Below are positions 20,625 through 28,353 of a stretch of 64,000 bases of DNA, piece by piece (position 1 is the first letter of the stretch; each line of letters starts with the position of its first letter). The notes beneath the pieces were generated by a model. The model worked only from the letters and a program-made list of their open reading frames with translations, did no database searches and was not told the DNA's origin. The translations under genes were made by a program, and so were the position numbers. The stretch comes from Streptomyces litmocidini (lineage in GTDB: Bacteria; Actinomycetota; Actinomycetes; Streptomycetales; Streptomycetaceae): NCBI RefSeq assembly GCF_014649755.1, contig NZ_BMTQ01000002.1, positions 448,761-512,760 of the forward strand, read 5' to 3'.

Positions 20625-21785
20625 ATGTACGACTTCGACCGGCAGATAGACCGGCACGGAACCTGGTCGGTCCAATGGGACGGGATCGCGGACCGCTTCG
20701 GCGTCCCCGATCTGCTGCCCTTCACCATCTCCGACATGGACTTCGCCTCCCCGCCGGAGGTCCTCGCGGCCCTGCGCGAGCGCGTCGACCACGGGGTCTT
20801 CGGCTACACCGACTGGCGCCTCGGCGAGTTCCGGGAGGCGATCCGCCACTGGTACGCGAGCCGGTACGGCGCCGAGATCGATCCCGGGGCGCTGGTGTAC
20901 GCGCCCTCCGTCCTCTCCCAGCTCTCCCAGCTCCTCCAGATGTGGACGGAACCCGGCGACGGCGTGGTCGTCCACACCCCCACGTACGACGGCTTCCGCA
21001 AGGCCGTCACCGGGCTCGGGCGCGAACTGCGGGGCGTCCCGGTCGACGACCCGGCGGCCCTGGAACGGGAGCTCGCCCGGCCGGACAGCCGGATGCTGCT
21101 GCTCTGCTCCCCGCACAACCCGACCGGCCGGGTGTGGACGGAGGAGGAGCTCACCGTCTTCGCCGAGCTGGCCGAGCGGTACGGGGCGGCCGTCGTCAGC
21201 GACGAGATCCACGCCGACCTGACGGCCGAGGGCCACCGGCACGTCCCCTGGACCCGGATCGCCGAGCCGGGACGGGGCCACCGCTGGGCCCTGGTCACCT
21301 CCGCCACGAAGGCCTTCAACTTTCCGGCGCTCTCCGGCTCGTACGGCATGGTCGGCGACCCCGACGAACGCGAGGCGTTCGTCCGGCGCATGGAGACCGG
21401 CGAGGGGCTCGCCTCGCCCGCGGTGCTCTCCCTGACCGCCCACATCGCCGCGTACCGGCGGGGCGCGGCCTGGCTGGACGAGCTGCGCGGATACGTGGCG
21501 GGGACGATGGACCTGGTGCGGGAGCGCCTCGCGGAAGGGCTGCCGGAGGTCGACTGGGCGCCCCCGCAGGCCGGCTACCTGGCCTGGATCGACCTGCGGC
21601 CGCTCGGCGTCGAGGAGAGCCGGCTCCAGGAGGAGCTGGTGGCGGTGGAGAAGGTCGCGATCATGCCGGGCGGGGTGTACGGCACGCCCGGCTTCGTCCG
21701 GCTGAACGTCGGCTGCCCCCGGAGCAAGGCCGAACGGGGTGTGGACGCGCTGGTCAGGGCGGCGCGGCGGCTGCGCCGCGACTGA
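20625..21785 (+). CDS. MalY/PatB-type aminotransferase (cystathionine beta-lyase-like)
   Basis: This 386-residue PLP enzyme has the MalY/PatB hallmarks: PFTISDMDFASPPEV at the start, YTDWRLGEFREAI, CSPHNPTGRVW, VSDEIHADL and PLP lysine K229 in TSATKAFN. Family members cleave C-S bonds of cystathionine or act as aminotransferases. The ATG at 20625 has GGGAGGG upstream. A short hairpin (21787-21800) follows the stop. Confidence 0.88.
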   Translation: MYDFDRQIDRHGTWSVQWDGIADRFGVPDLLPFTISDMDFASPPEVLAALRERVDHGVFGYTDWRLGEFREAIRHWYASRYGAEIDPGALVYAPSVLSQLSQLLQMWTEPGDGVVVHTPTYDGFRKAVTGLGRELRGVPVDDPAALERELARPDSRMLLLCSPHNPTGRVWTEEELTVFAELAERYGAAVVSDEIHADLTAEGHRHVPWTRIAEPGRGHRWALVTSATKAFNFPALSGSYGMVGDPDEREAFVRRMETGEGLASPAVLSLTAHIAAYRRGAAWLDELRGYVAGTMDLVRERLAEGLPEVDWAPPQAGYLAWIDLRPLGVEESRLQEELVAVEKVAIMPGGVYGTPGFVRLNVGCPRSKAERGVDALVRAARRLRRD

Positions 21786-21808
21786 TCGGGGGCTCCCCCG
21801 GAGGCGGC

Positions 21809-21848
21809 CACCCGTGCGGGGCGGCGGTCACCCGTGCGGGGCGGCGGT
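21809..21848. repeat. 20-bp exact direct repeat, two copies
   Basis: CACCCGTGCGGGGCGGCGGT occurs at 21809-21828 and 21829-21848, with a partial third copy. It is non-coding and lies between the MalY-type gene and the MFS gene. Confidence 0.85.
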
Positions 21849-21952
21849 CACCGGCCGGACCGGGACACCGGGCTCGCGCTCTCCGCCGCCCCGTCCGCCG
21901 TTTCCCCGGATTCCGGTGGGCGGGGCTCCGGCGTTCGCGGGATCATGCAGCC

Positions 21953-23401
21953 ATGGACATCCGGATGAACTCCGGTACGGGACGCTGGATCGTCTTCACG
22001 ACCGTGCTCGGGTCCGGGATGGCGCTGCTCGACTCGACCGTCGTCAACGTCGCCCTGCCGCACATCGGCGAGGACCTGGGCGCCGACCTCGCCGTCCTCC
22101 AGTGGACGGTCAACGCCTACATGCTGACCCTGGCCGGGCTGATCCTCCTCGGCGGCTCGCTCGGCGACCGCTTCGGGAGACGCCGGGTCTTCGTGATCGG
22201 GGTGGCGTGGTTCGCGCTCGCCTCCCTGCTCTGCGGCCTCGCCCCGAACGCCGGGGTGCTGATCGCGGCCCGCGCCCTCCAGGGGGTGGGCGGGGCGCTG
22301 CTCACGCCCGGCTCCCTCGCACTGATCCAGGCGAGCTTCCACGAGGACGACCGGGCGCGGGCCGTCGGGCTCTGGTCGGGCTTCGGCGGCGTGGGCGCGG
22401 CGATCGGGCCGTTCGTGGGCGGCTGGCTGGTGGACGGGCCCGGCTGGCGGTGGGTGTTCCTGCTGAACGTGCCGCTCGCCGCCCTCTGCGTGCCGGTCGC
22501 CCTGCGGCACGTGCCGGAGTCGCGGGACGACACCGCGCGCGGCCGCTTCGACGTGTTCGGCGCGGTCCTGGGCGCCGCGGCGCTCGCCCTCGTCACGTAC
22601 GCGCTGATCGGCGCGGTCTGGTGGGCCGGGGTGGCCGGGGTGCTGGTCGGGGCCGGGTTCGTGGTCGTGGAACGGCGGCGCGGGGAACGGGCGATGGTGC
22701 CGCCGTCGGTCTTCCGCTCGCGGCTGTTCACCGCGGTCAACCTGGTCACCCTGTGCGTGTACGCGGCGTTCGGCGGCTTCTTCTTCCTGGCGGCCCTCCA
22801 GCTCCAGGTGGTCGCCGGCTACTCGGCGCTCGGCGCCGGCACGGCCCTGCTGCCGACGACCGTGCTCATGCTGCTGCTGTCGGCGAAGTCCGGGGAACTG
22901 GGGGAGCGGACCGGGCCCCGGCTCCCGCTCACGGTGGGGCCGCTGCTGTGCGCCGGCGGGATGCTGCTGATGCTGAGGGTCGGGGAGGACGCCTCGTACG
23001 TACGGGACGTGCTGCCGGCGGTGCTCGTCCTCGGGCTCGGCATGACGACCCTGGTCGCTCCGCTGACCGCGACCGTCCTCGCCTCGGTGGACGTGTCCAG
23101 GGCGGGCCTCGCGAGCGGCATCAACAACGCGGCCGCCCGCGCGGCCGGGCTGATCGCGGTGGCCGCGCTGCCGCTGCTCACCGGGATGGGCCCGGAGACG
23201 TACCGCTCGGCGCAGGAGTTCGAGGAGACGTTCCGGCGGGCGATGCCCATGTGCGCGGGGATCCTGGTGGTCGGCGGGGTCCTCGCCTGGACGACCATGC
23301 GGACCCCGGCCGCGCCGGCGGGCTGCCACCCGGAGTGCAGGGTCCACTGCGGGGTGCAGTCCCCGCCCCTGGACCCGGGCCGACGGGACGCGACGCCCTG
23401 A
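21953..23401 (+). CDS. MFS exporter, DHA2 (EmrB/QacA) family
   Basis: This 482-residue transporter is predicted to have 13-14 helices. It has the family signature LDSTVVNVALPHIGEDL in helix 1, GDRFGRRRVF (motif A) and the motif C-type GFGGVGAAIGPFVGG. It uses the proton gradient to export drugs or metabolites. The C-terminus carries an unusual Cys/His stretch (GCHPECRVHCGV) after the last helix. The ATG at 21953 is the first that gives the conserved helix 1. No adjacent TetR-type regulator is present. Confidence 0.9.
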   Translation: MDIRMNSGTGRWIVFTTVLGSGMALLDSTVVNVALPHIGEDLGADLAVLQWTVNAYMLTLAGLILLGGSLGDRFGRRRVFVIGVAWFALASLLCGLAPNAGVLIAARALQGVGGALLTPGSLALIQASFHEDDRARAVGLWSGFGGVGAAIGPFVGGWLVDGPGWRWVFLLNVPLAALCVPVALRHVPESRDDTARGRFDVFGAVLGAAALALVTYALIGAVWWAGVAGVLVGAGFVVVERRRGERAMVPPSVFRSRLFTAVNLVTLCVYAAFGGFFFLAALQLQVVAGYSALGAGTALLPTTVLMLLLSAKSGELGERTGPRLPLTVGPLLCAGGMLLMLRVGEDASYVRDVLPAVLVLGLGMTTLVAPLTATVLASVDVSRAGLASGINNAAARAAGLIAVAALPLLTGMGPETYRSAQEFEETFRRAMPMCAGILVVGGVLAWTTMRTPAAPAGCHPECRVHCGVQSPPLDPGRRDATP

Positions 23402-23530
23402 GCCCGGGGGCTCCGGCCCGGCCCGGGGGCCTGAGCCAGAGGGGCCCCGACCCGGGGCCCGAGCCCGGGGCCCCGGCCTGCGGCTCCTCGACCTGACGGC
23501 CGGGCTCCCGGCCCGCGCCCTCGGCCGCCG

Positions 23531-23950
23531 CTACTTCGAGAGCTCGGCGTACGCCTCGGCGCTGCTGTCCTTCAGGAACTGCCCGCAGCGCTCGGCCTCG
23601 TCCTGCTCGCCGATCGCCCCCGCGGCGCGGGCGAGCGCGGCCAGGCAGCGCAGGAAACCGCGGTTGGCGGCGTGCTCCCAGGGGATGGGGCCGTGGCCCT
23701 TCCAGCCCGCGCGGCGCAGCGCGTCGAGACCCCGGTGGTAGCCGGTGCGGGCGTAGGCGTACGACTCGACCACGCGGCCCGCCTCCCACGCCTCGTCGGC
23801 GAGCAGGGCCCAGGCCAGGGAGAAGGTGGGGTGGGCCGCGACGACCTCGACCGGCGGCTTCGACTCCTCGACGAGCAGGCGGTTCGCCTCCTCGTTCTCC
23901 GGGAGGTAGGTCGGGTTCGGCCCGCTCAGCAGGTTCTGGTGAATGTCCAT
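23531..23950 (-). CDS. DUF3151 domain-containing protein
   Basis: This 139-residue soluble actinobacterial protein starts MDIHQNLLSGPNPTYLPEN and contains GYHRGLDALRRAGWKGHGPIPW, the DUF3151 hallmark. No activity is known. In related genomes the gene lies near fba. It is monocistronic on the minus strand; a GC-rich region with short hairpins (23401-23530) follows it. Confidence 0.85.
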   Translation of the reverse strand: MDIHQNLLSGPNPTYLPENEEANRLLVEESKPPVEVVAAHPTFSLAWALLADEAWEAGRVVESYAYARTGYHRGLDALRRAGWKGHGPIPWEHAANRGFLRCLAALARAAGAIGEQDEAERCGQFLKDSSAEAYAELSK

Positions 23951-24187
23951 GCGTGCAGTCTGCCACCAGGGAACCGGCGGCCGGCCGGGCGCCGAGGGGC
24001 CGTGACGGGGCCGGTCCGCCGGTCCTCCCGGCCCCCGGCCCGTCCCGACCGGCCTGTCCCGCCGGGCCCGTCCGCCTGGCCCGTCCGGCCCGTCCGCCCG
24101 GCCCGTCCCGACCGGCCCATTTCGTTCGAAGGCGTTCGAAGCGGCCGGTACGATCGCGGAACCGCAGGACCCAGGGGGGAGTCTGTC
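23951..24187. other. GC-rich low-complexity spacer with promoter for the DUF3152 gene
   Basis: Imperfect repeats of GGCCCGTCC/GACCGG fill 24000-24120. After them GTTCGAA occurs twice (24124-24130 and 24134-24140), then TACGAT (24149-24154) as a possible -10 box. No gene is seen. Confidence 0.45.
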
Positions 24188-25096
24188 GTGGGAGAACGTG
24201 CCCGGCCCGCAGGACGGCGGCGTGCCTTATCCGCCGGACGAGGGGGAGCGAGAAGGAAGCGCGGGCGGGGCTCCCGCCTCGTCCTCACGGCCCTGACCCT
24301 GGTGACGGTCTCGCTCGGCGCCGGGGCCGCGTTCGCGCACCTGCGGGGCGGGGCCCCGGCCGGGACGGCGGCCACCGGGGCGGCGCCCCCGGCGGCGGGA
24401 CCGCCGACGGCCGCCCCGGCCGCCCCGCCCACGACGGCGAACCCGAAGCCGCCGCCGAAGCCGCCCAGGACCGCCCCCGAAAGGACACGGCGCCCCACGC
24501 CCACGCCCCCGCCGAGGCGGAGCACCGTCCCGCAGTCCGGCTCCGGCACCTTCATCACCGCGCGGGCCTCCGGCGAGCCCGTCGGCCACGGCGGCACCCT
24601 GCGCCGCTACCGGGTCCAGGTCGAGGACGGCATCGCGCTCTCGGCGCGCGGGGCGGCCGCGGAGATCCAGCGGATCCTGGCCCATCCGCGGAGCTGGGCC
24701 GCGCACGGCCGGGGCCGGTTCCAGCTGGTCTCGGAGAACGCCGACTTCGTCATCAGGATCGCCACCCCGGACACCGCCGACGCCCTCTGCGCGCGGCAGG
24801 GCTACGACACGCACGGCGAGCTGAACTGCGAGACCGCCGACGGCGTCGTGGTGAACCTCAAGCGGTGGATGCTCGGCTCGCCGACCTTCGCGGGGGAGCC
24901 GGCGGAGTACCGGCACCTGATCATCAACCACGAGGTGGGACACGAGATCGGCATCCGCTCGCACATGGGCTGCCCGGGCCCGGGCAGGCCCGCGCCCGCG
25001 ATGATGCAGCAGATCAAAGGCCTGAACGGCTGCCGTTCGAACGCTTTTCCGTATGACGAAGAGGGGATCTACATCACGGGCCCGATCGTGTCATGA
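24188..25096 (+). CDS. DUF3152 protein, secreted or membrane-anchored, zinc-peptidase-like
   Basis: This 302-residue protein has a basic N-terminus, one hydrophobic segment (about residues 35-55), a Pro/Ala/Thr-rich linker and a C-terminal domain with HEVGHEIGIRSH. HExxH suggests zinc binding. The third His is one residue later than in the metzincin pattern HExxHxxGxxH, so activity is uncertain. Conserved Cys residues surround it (NCETADG, GCPGPG, NGCRS). The GTG at 24188 follows AGGGGGGA. Confidence 0.8.
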   Translation: MGERARPAGRRRALSAGRGGARRKRGRGSRLVLTALTLVTVSLGAGAAFAHLRGGAPAGTAATGAAPPAAGPPTAAPAAPPTTANPKPPPKPPRTAPERTRRPTPTPPPRRSTVPQSGSGTFITARASGEPVGHGGTLRRYRVQVEDGIALSARGAAAEIQRILAHPRSWAAHGRGRFQLVSENADFVIRIATPDTADALCARQGYDTHGELNCETADGVVVNLKRWMLGSPTFAGEPAEYRHLIINHEVGHEIGIRSHMGCPGPGRPAPAMMQQIKGLNGCRSNAFPYDEEGIYITGPIVS

Positions 25097-25183
25097 TGCG
25101 CTTGGGACGCGCGCGAAGAAGCACGCCTCCCGAGGGGACCGGAGCTCCCGTGGCGCCCAGCAGAGCGCACGGTGGAGCGGACC

Positions 25184-25196
25184 GCTACCCGGTAGC
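25184..25196. promoter_or_regulatory. Inverted repeat upstream of the tryptophan dioxygenase gene
   Basis: GCTACC-C-GGTAGC lies 20 bp before the kyn unit start codon, in the 119-bp gap that should hold its promoter. It could be an operator. Confidence 0.4.
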
Positions 25197-25215
25197 CCGT
25201 ATCGAGGAGACAGAA

Positions 25216-26067
25216 ATGTCCACCTTCCCCGATGCCTCCGGAGCCGGCTCGGTCGTCGACGACCCGAACCTCGACTTCGCGGGCACGACGCCGTACGAGG
25301 ACTACGTCCAGGCGGACGTCCTCACCCACCTCCAGCACCTCCGCTCGGACGACCCGGGCGAGATGGTCTTCCTGGTCACGACCCAGGTCATGGAGCTGTG
25401 GTTCACGGTGATCGTCCACGAGTGGGAGACCGCGAGCCGCGCCCTGCGCGAGGACCGGGTCCCCGTCGCGATGGACGCGCTCAAGCGCTCGGTGCGCGAG
25501 CTGGAGGCCCTCAACCACTCCTGGCGGCCGCTCGCCCAGCTCACCCCCGGCCAGTTCAACGCCTACCGGGCGGCGCTCGGCGAGGGCTCCGGCTTCCAGT
25601 CGGCCATGTACCGGCGGATGGAGTTCCTGCTCGGCGAGAAGTCCGCCTCCATGCTCGTCCCGCACCGGGGAGCGCCCCGCGTCCACGCCGAGCTGGAGAA
25701 GGCGCTGCACGAGCCCAGCCTGTACGACGAGGTCCTCGGCTTCCTCGCCCGGCGCGGCCTGCCCGTCCCGCAGGACGTCCTCGGCCGTGACCTGGCGCAG
25801 CGGTACGAGCCCTCGCCCGAGGTCGAGGCGGTCTGGGCCGGCATCTACGCGGACGCCGACCAGAACGGCGAGCTCGTCCGGCTCGGCGAGGCCCTGAGCG
25901 ACGTCGCCGAACTGGTCTGGCGCTGGCGCAATGACCACCTGGTGGCGACCCGGCGCGCGATGGGCGCGAAGACCGGCACCGGCGGCTCCGCGGGCGTGGC
26001 CTGGCTGGAGAAGCGGGCCCAGAAGAACGTGTTCCCCGAGCTCTGGACGGCCCGCAGCCATGTCTGA
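25216..26067 (+). CDS. kynA: Tryptophan 2,3-dioxygenase
   Basis: This 283-residue haem dioxygenase has YEDYVQADVLTHLQHL, TTQVMELWFTVIVHE (proximal region) and RPLAQLTPGQFNAYRAAL, and a C-terminal RNDHLVATRRAMGAKTGTGGSAG motif that shapes the active site. It oxidises L-tryptophan to N-formylkynurenine, the first step of the kynurenine route. GAGGAGA precedes the ATG. It overlaps the kynureninase gene by 8 bp. Confidence 0.96.
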   Translation: MSTFPDASGAGSVVDDPNLDFAGTTPYEDYVQADVLTHLQHLRSDDPGEMVFLVTTQVMELWFTVIVHEWETASRALREDRVPVAMDALKRSVRELEALNHSWRPLAQLTPGQFNAYRAALGEGSGFQSAMYRRMEFLLGEKSASMLVPHRGAPRVHAELEKALHEPSLYDEVLGFLARRGLPVPQDVLGRDLAQRYEPSPEVEAVWAGIYADADQNGELVRLGEALSDVAELVWRWRNDHLVATRRAMGAKTGTGGSAGVAWLEKRAQKNVFPELWTARSHV

Positions 26068-27262
26068 CGACCTCCTGCAGCGGGCCCTGGAGCTCGACGC
26101 CGCCGACGCCCTCGCCGGGCACCGCGCGAAGTTCGCCCTCGACGAGGAGACCGTCTACCTCGACGGAAACTCCCTCGGAGCGCTGCCCGCGCACGTCCCG
26201 GCCCGCATGGCCGACGTCATCACCCGCGAGTGGGGCGAGCTGCGCATCCGTTCCTGGGACGAGTCCGGCTGGTGGACCGCGCCCGAGCGGATCGGCGACC
26301 GGATCGCCCCGATCGTCGGCGCCGCCCCGGGGCAGATCGTGGTCGGCGACTCGACGAGCGTGAACGTCTTCAAGGCGGTCGTCGCGGCCGCCCGGCTGAA
26401 CGGCGACGACCGCGACGAGATCCTCGTCGACGCGACGACCTTTCCCACGGACGGGTACATCGCCGGGTCCGCGGCGCGGTTGACGGGTCACGAGATCGTG
26501 GCGTGCGACCCGGCCGACATGGCGGCCGCGGTGAGCGACCGCACGGCCCTCGCGCTCGTCAACCACGTCGACTACCGCACGGGCCGGCTCCAGGACCTGC
26601 CCGGCCTCACCGCCGCGCTCCACGCGGCGGGCGCGCTCGCGGTCTGGGACCTGTGCCACAGCGCGGGCGCCCTGCCCGTCGGCCTGGACGCCCACGGGGT
26701 CGACCTGGCCGTCGGCTGCACCTACAAGTACCTGAACGGCGGCCCCGGTTCGCCCGCGTACCTGTACGTCGCCGAGCGCCACCAGGCCGCCTTCGACTCG
26801 CCGCTGCCCGGCTGGAACTCGCACGCCGACCCGTTCGGCATGACCCCCGGCTACGAGGCGGCGTCCGGTGCGCTCCGGGGCCGGGTCGGCACGCCCGACA
26901 TCCTGTCCATGCTGGCCCTCGAAGCGGCGCTCGACGTCTGGGACGGCGTCGCGGTCGAGGACGTGCGGGCCAAGTCGCTGGCGCTGACGGACTTCTTCCT
27001 GGAGTGCGTCGAGGCGTACGTCCCCGAGGGCCGCGTCACCTCCGTGACCCCCGGGGCGCACGGTGAGCGCGGCAGTCAGGTGGCGCTGCGCTGCGCGGAG
27101 GCGCCCGCCGTCATGACGGAGCTGATCAAGCGCGGGGTCGTGGGCGACCTGCGCCGTCCGGACGTCCTGCGGTTCGGCTTCACCCCGCTGTACGTGGGCT
27201 TCGCGGACGCGGAGCGGGCGGCCCGGATCCTCGCGGACGTCCTCGGGGGCCTCGGCGGCTGA
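26060..27262 (+). CDS. kynU: Kynureninase
   Basis: This 400-residue PLP enzyme has YLDGNSLGALP at the N-terminus, WDLCHSAGALP (the PLP-binding Asp) and the lysine in CTYKYLNGGPGSP. It cleaves kynurenine to anthranilate and alanine. The ATG overlaps the end of kynA by 8 bases, so translation is coupled. Anthranilate may feed secondary metabolism or tryptophan recycling. Confidence 0.96.
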   Translation: MSDDLLQRALELDAADALAGHRAKFALDEETVYLDGNSLGALPAHVPARMADVITREWGELRIRSWDESGWWTAPERIGDRIAPIVGAAPGQIVVGDSTSVNVFKAVVAAARLNGDDRDEILVDATTFPTDGYIAGSAARLTGHEIVACDPADMAAAVSDRTALALVNHVDYRTGRLQDLPGLTAALHAAGALAVWDLCHSAGALPVGLDAHGVDLAVGCTYKYLNGGPGSPAYLYVAERHQAAFDSPLPGWNSHADPFGMTPGYEAASGALRGRVGTPDILSMLALEAALDVWDGVAVEDVRAKSLALTDFFLECVEAYVPEGRVTSVTPGAHGERGSQVALRCAEAPAVMTELIKRGVVGDLRRPDVLRFGFTPLYVGFADAERAARILADVLGGLGG

Positions 27263-27279
27263 TCGGACGATCGTCTGAT

Positions 27280-27314
27280 CTGCGGGGGTTCCGGTGCTGG
27301 TACCGTCCCCGCAG
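27280..27314. terminator. Hairpin between kynU and the hydrolase gene
   Basis: CTGCGGGG (27280-27287) and CCCCGCAG (27307-27314) pair perfectly with partial pairing inside the 19-nt loop. It may attenuate read-through from kynU into the hydrolase gene. Confidence 0.55.
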
Positions 27315-27355
27315 GTCAGGCCAATTCGGCCCCGCACCCGAGAGGTTGGAACAGC

Positions 27356-28225
27356 ATGCCGGACCCCGCCGCGCGCGATGCCGCCGAAGAGGCGTCGGCC
27401 TTCTCGCACCCGGCCGTCGCGCCGGACGCCACCGCCGCGTACGGCGACCACCCGGACCAGGTGGTCGACTTCTACGCCCCGCGCGACGGGCGCACCCGGG
27501 CCCCGCTCGTCGTCGCCCTGCACGGCGGCGCCTGGCGGGCGCCGTACGACCGGCGGCACCTGACCCCCTTCGTGGACTTCCTGGCCCGCCGGGGCTTCGC
27601 CGTGGCCAACGTCGAGTACCGGCGCGGCCCCGGCCTCCCCCACCAGGGGGGTGCGGCCCCGGTCGCCGGGCGCTGGCCGGAGACCTTCGACGACGTGGCG
27701 GCGGCGCTCGACGCCGTGCCGGACCTGGCCGCCGAGCACCTTCCGCAGGCCGACCCGCGGCGGACCGTCCTCACCGGCCACTCGGCGGGCGGCCACCTCG
27801 CGCTGTGGGCCGCCGCCCGGCACGTGCTGCCCGCGGACTCGCGCTGGCGCCTGTCGGCCCCGCCGGAGCTGCGCGGAGTCGTCGCCCTCGCCCCGATCGC
27901 CCACTTCGGGCGGGCGGTGGAGCTCGGGGTGTGCGGCGGGGCGGTCACGGAACTCCTGGGCGGCGAGGGGGAGTACGCGGCCAGGGCGGCGTCCGCGGAC
28001 CCCGCCGCCCTCCTGCCGACCGGCATCGCGACGACCCTCGTCCAGGGCCGCGAGGACGTCGTCGTGCCGTACGCGGTGGCCGACGCGTACGCGGAGGCGG
28101 CGGCGAAGGCGGGCGAGGAGGTCGGCCTGACGCTCCTGGAGGACATCGGCCACTTCCCGCTGATCGACCCGGCGGCGGACGCGTGCGCGGTGGTGGCGGA
28201 GGAGATCGCCCAGCTGGCGTGGTGA
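27356..28225 (+). CDS. Alpha/beta hydrolase, probable kynurenine formamidase
   Basis: This 289-residue serine hydrolase has HGGAW (residues 56-60, oxyanion hole as in formamidases), nucleophile S143 in GHSAGG, an acid in QGREDVVVP and a His in DIGHFPL. The position after kynA-kynU supports hydrolysis of N-formylkynurenine, completing the route to anthranilate. Residues 92-104 (PGLPHQGGAAPVA) come from a CCCCC-acca-GGGGG hairpin in the DNA and look like an insertion between EYRR and GRWPETF. A BD-FAE-type esterase is the alternative. Confidence 0.78.
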   Translation: MPDPAARDAAEEASAFSHPAVAPDATAAYGDHPDQVVDFYAPRDGRTRAPLVVALHGGAWRAPYDRRHLTPFVDFLARRGFAVANVEYRRGPGLPHQGGAAPVAGRWPETFDDVAAALDAVPDLAAEHLPQADPRRTVLTGHSAGGHLALWAAARHVLPADSRWRLSAPPELRGVVALAPIAHFGRAVELGVCGGAVTELLGGEGEYAARAASADPAALLPTGIATTLVQGREDVVVPYAVADAYAEAAAKAGEEVGLTLLEDIGHFPLIDPAADACAVVAEEIAQLAW

Positions 28226-28305
28226 GCGACGGGCGGTGAGCGACGGGCCTGGAATCTGAGATTCCCCTGATTTCCCGTACAACTCTTCGAATCCGTCGCG
28301 AGTCT

Positions 28306-28333
28306 GATCGGGCACACGCTCCCGTGCCCGATC
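28306..28333. terminator. Hairpin upstream of the FG-GAP gene
   Basis: GATCGGGCAC (28306-28315) and GTGCCCGATC (28324-28333) pair perfectly with an 8-nt loop. It can terminate the kyn unit. Its right arm buries the GTG at 28324, which argues against that codon as the start of the next gene. Confidence 0.7.
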
Positions 28334-28353
28334 TTCCTCGTGGGGGTTCCACC

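Noticed and set aside
24124..24140. LexA (SOS) box suggested by two GTTCGAA words
   Set aside because: The words are direct repeats, not the inverted TCGAAC-N4-GTTCGA arrangement.
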